A DNA stretch of 64,000 nt, from positions 1,851,690 to 1,915,689 of the forward strand of contig NZ_CP008941.1 of NCBI RefSeq assembly GCF_000742835.1. The letters run 5' to 3'. Position numbers and translations under genes: made by a program. The stretch comes from Candidatus Paracaedibacter acanthamoebae (GTDB taxonomy: Bacteria > Pseudomonadota > Alphaproteobacteria > Paracaedibacterales > Paracaedibacteraceae). The notes below the pieces were generated by a model. It made no database searches, was not told where the DNA came from, and saw only the letters and a program-made list of their open reading frames with translations. Positions within the stretch are counted from its first letter, which is position 1. Each line of letters opens with the position of its first letter. Below, piece by piece: positions 63,250-64,000 of the stretch.

Positions 63250-63993
63250 TCAAGCCAACTTAGCTAAAATGTCGTCTGATACATCAAAATTACAGTAAAC
63301 ATTTTGCACGTCATCACTATCTTCGAGGGTATCAATTAACTTGATGATTTTTTGAGCGGCTTCTTCATCAACGGAAATAGTATTTTGAGGGCGCCACATC
63401 AATTTTGATTCAGAAATATCCTCATAGCTTAGACTTAAGGCATCGCGCACCATGGCAAAATTATCGAGGCCAGTAAGAACCTCATAAAAATCACCATCCT
63501 CTTCCAAATTATCCGCCCCAGCGTCGACAGCTTTTTCAAAAACATCGTCATAGCTTCCCACAGCTTTAGACAAACGGATCACCCCGACCCGATCAAACAT
63601 AAAGGCAACACTACCCGTTTCACCCATATTGCCGCCACATTTGGTAAAGGCAGAACGAACTTCAGAAGCTGTTCGGTTACGGTTATCGGTCAAAGATTCC
63701 ACAATCAACGCTGTTCCACCAGGCCCATATCCTTCGTAGCGTACTTCTTCATAGTTCGCTGTATCTTCGCCCCCTAACGCTTTCTTAATGGCCCGATCAA
63801 CGTTGTCTTTTGGCATATTAGCCCCTCGAGCTGCAGCCATTGCCGCTCGCAAACGTGGATTAGAGGATGGATCAGCCCCCATGCGTGCCGAAACAATAAT
63901 TTCACGCGTAATTTTTGCAAACATACGAGCCCGTTTAGCATCCTGGGCCCCTTTACGGTACATAATATTTTTAAATTGTGAATGTCCTGCCAT
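63250..63993 (-). CDS. YebC/PmpR-family regulator or translation factor
   Basis: The 247-residue protein has the conserved start [46 protein letters not shown] and [14 protein letters not shown], with the three-domain length of the family. YebC proteins are DNA-binding regulators in some bacteria; recent work links the family and the mitochondrial TACO1 to translation of proline-rich stretches. It is followed by VOC, ruvC and the A24-like gene on the same strand; yebC-ruvC adjacency is common. The start lies seven bases inside the window's right edge. Confidence 0.93.
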   Translation of the reverse strand: MAGHSQFKNIMYRKGAQDAKRARMFAKITREIIVSARMGADPSSNPRLRAAMAAARGANMPKDNVDRAIKKALGGEDTANYEEVRYEGYGPGGTALIVESLTDNRNRTASEVRSAFTKCGGNMGETGSVAFMFDRVGVIRLSKAVGSYDDVFEKAVDAGADNLEEDGDFYEVLTGLDNFAMVRDALSLSYEDISESKLMWRPQNTISVDEEAAQKIIKLIDTLEDSDDVQNVYCNFDVSDDILAKLA

Positions 63994-64000
63994 TGTCTTT

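Overview
The window carries about 62 protein genes, two tRNAs and several repeat structures on moderately AT-rich DNA. The core genes are alphaproteobacterial in type: a SerC of the alphaproteobacterial form, a class I lysyl-tRNA synthetase, an RNase E with an acidic insert in its S1 domain, RpoH, an alphaproteobacterial omega subunit and a PhaB-like reductase. Many genes encode exported proteins of unknown function, several with eukaryote-like or repetitive architecture (an F-box-like protein, a leucine-rich-repeat protein, a patatin, HAD-like and repeat proteins). There are also two tandem transporters resembling the phagosomal transporters of intracellular bacteria. Together these suggest an amoeba- or protist-associated intracellular alphaproteobacterium, perhaps of the Holosporales/Paracaedibacter type. 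That placement is an inference; no rRNA is present to test it.

Layout. 1-314: 5' part of an exported patatin gene running off the left edge. 531-4832 (minus): rne-folD-serC. 5244-6960: a segment bounded by a degenerate inverted repeat and carrying an exported F-box-like protein. 7086-18662: a 48-aa ORF, a DsbA-like protein, valS, dxs, a YggT protein, a second DsbA-like protein, an exported unknown, an MsbA-like ABC exporter, a DUF374 acyltransferase, nusB and a FliL-like protein. 18805-21130: an Nfu iron-sulfur protein, an exported lytic transglycosylase and an exported trypsin-like protease. 21316-25169: rpoH followed by a Lqs/Cqs-like sensor kinase, a haem-oxygenase-fold diiron oxidase and an unusual response regulator. 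This is the most interesting block.

25191-39325: accessory-rich. It holds a Pro/Gln-rich membrane protein, a large exported repeat protein, a LonB-like protease, a GST, tRNA-Arg, rpoZ, an HtrA protease, a UPF0235 protein, an exported 33-residue-repeat protein, an acyl-CoA dehydrogenase, an LRR protein and a HAD-like protein. 39438-43306: a LOG-family protein, a PhaB-like reductase, a one-repeat voltage-gated cation channel and rpsF-rpsR-rplI. 43502-48161 (minus): flagellar hook genes flgE, flgD and fliK, then a SIMPL-domain protein. 48416-55358: metG, two small exported proteins, lysS and two paralogous MFS transporters.

55646-63993: a P-loop kinase-like protein, a GC-richer MFS transporter with a YnfA protein, a 2OG-Fe(II) oxygenase, tRNA-Ser(CGA) with two downstream 194-bp repeats that copy its 3' end, a DEAD-box helicase, and a minus-strand run of yebC-like, VOC, ruvC and a minimal prepilin-peptidase-like protein.

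The core genes supply translation, envelope stress and redox functions. The accessory set points to host interaction: exported effector-like proteins, oxidative folding in the periplasm, HtrA and trypsin-like proteases, nutrient import and a signalling operon coupled to the heat-shock sigma factor. Functions come from reading motifs by eye; no database search was run.
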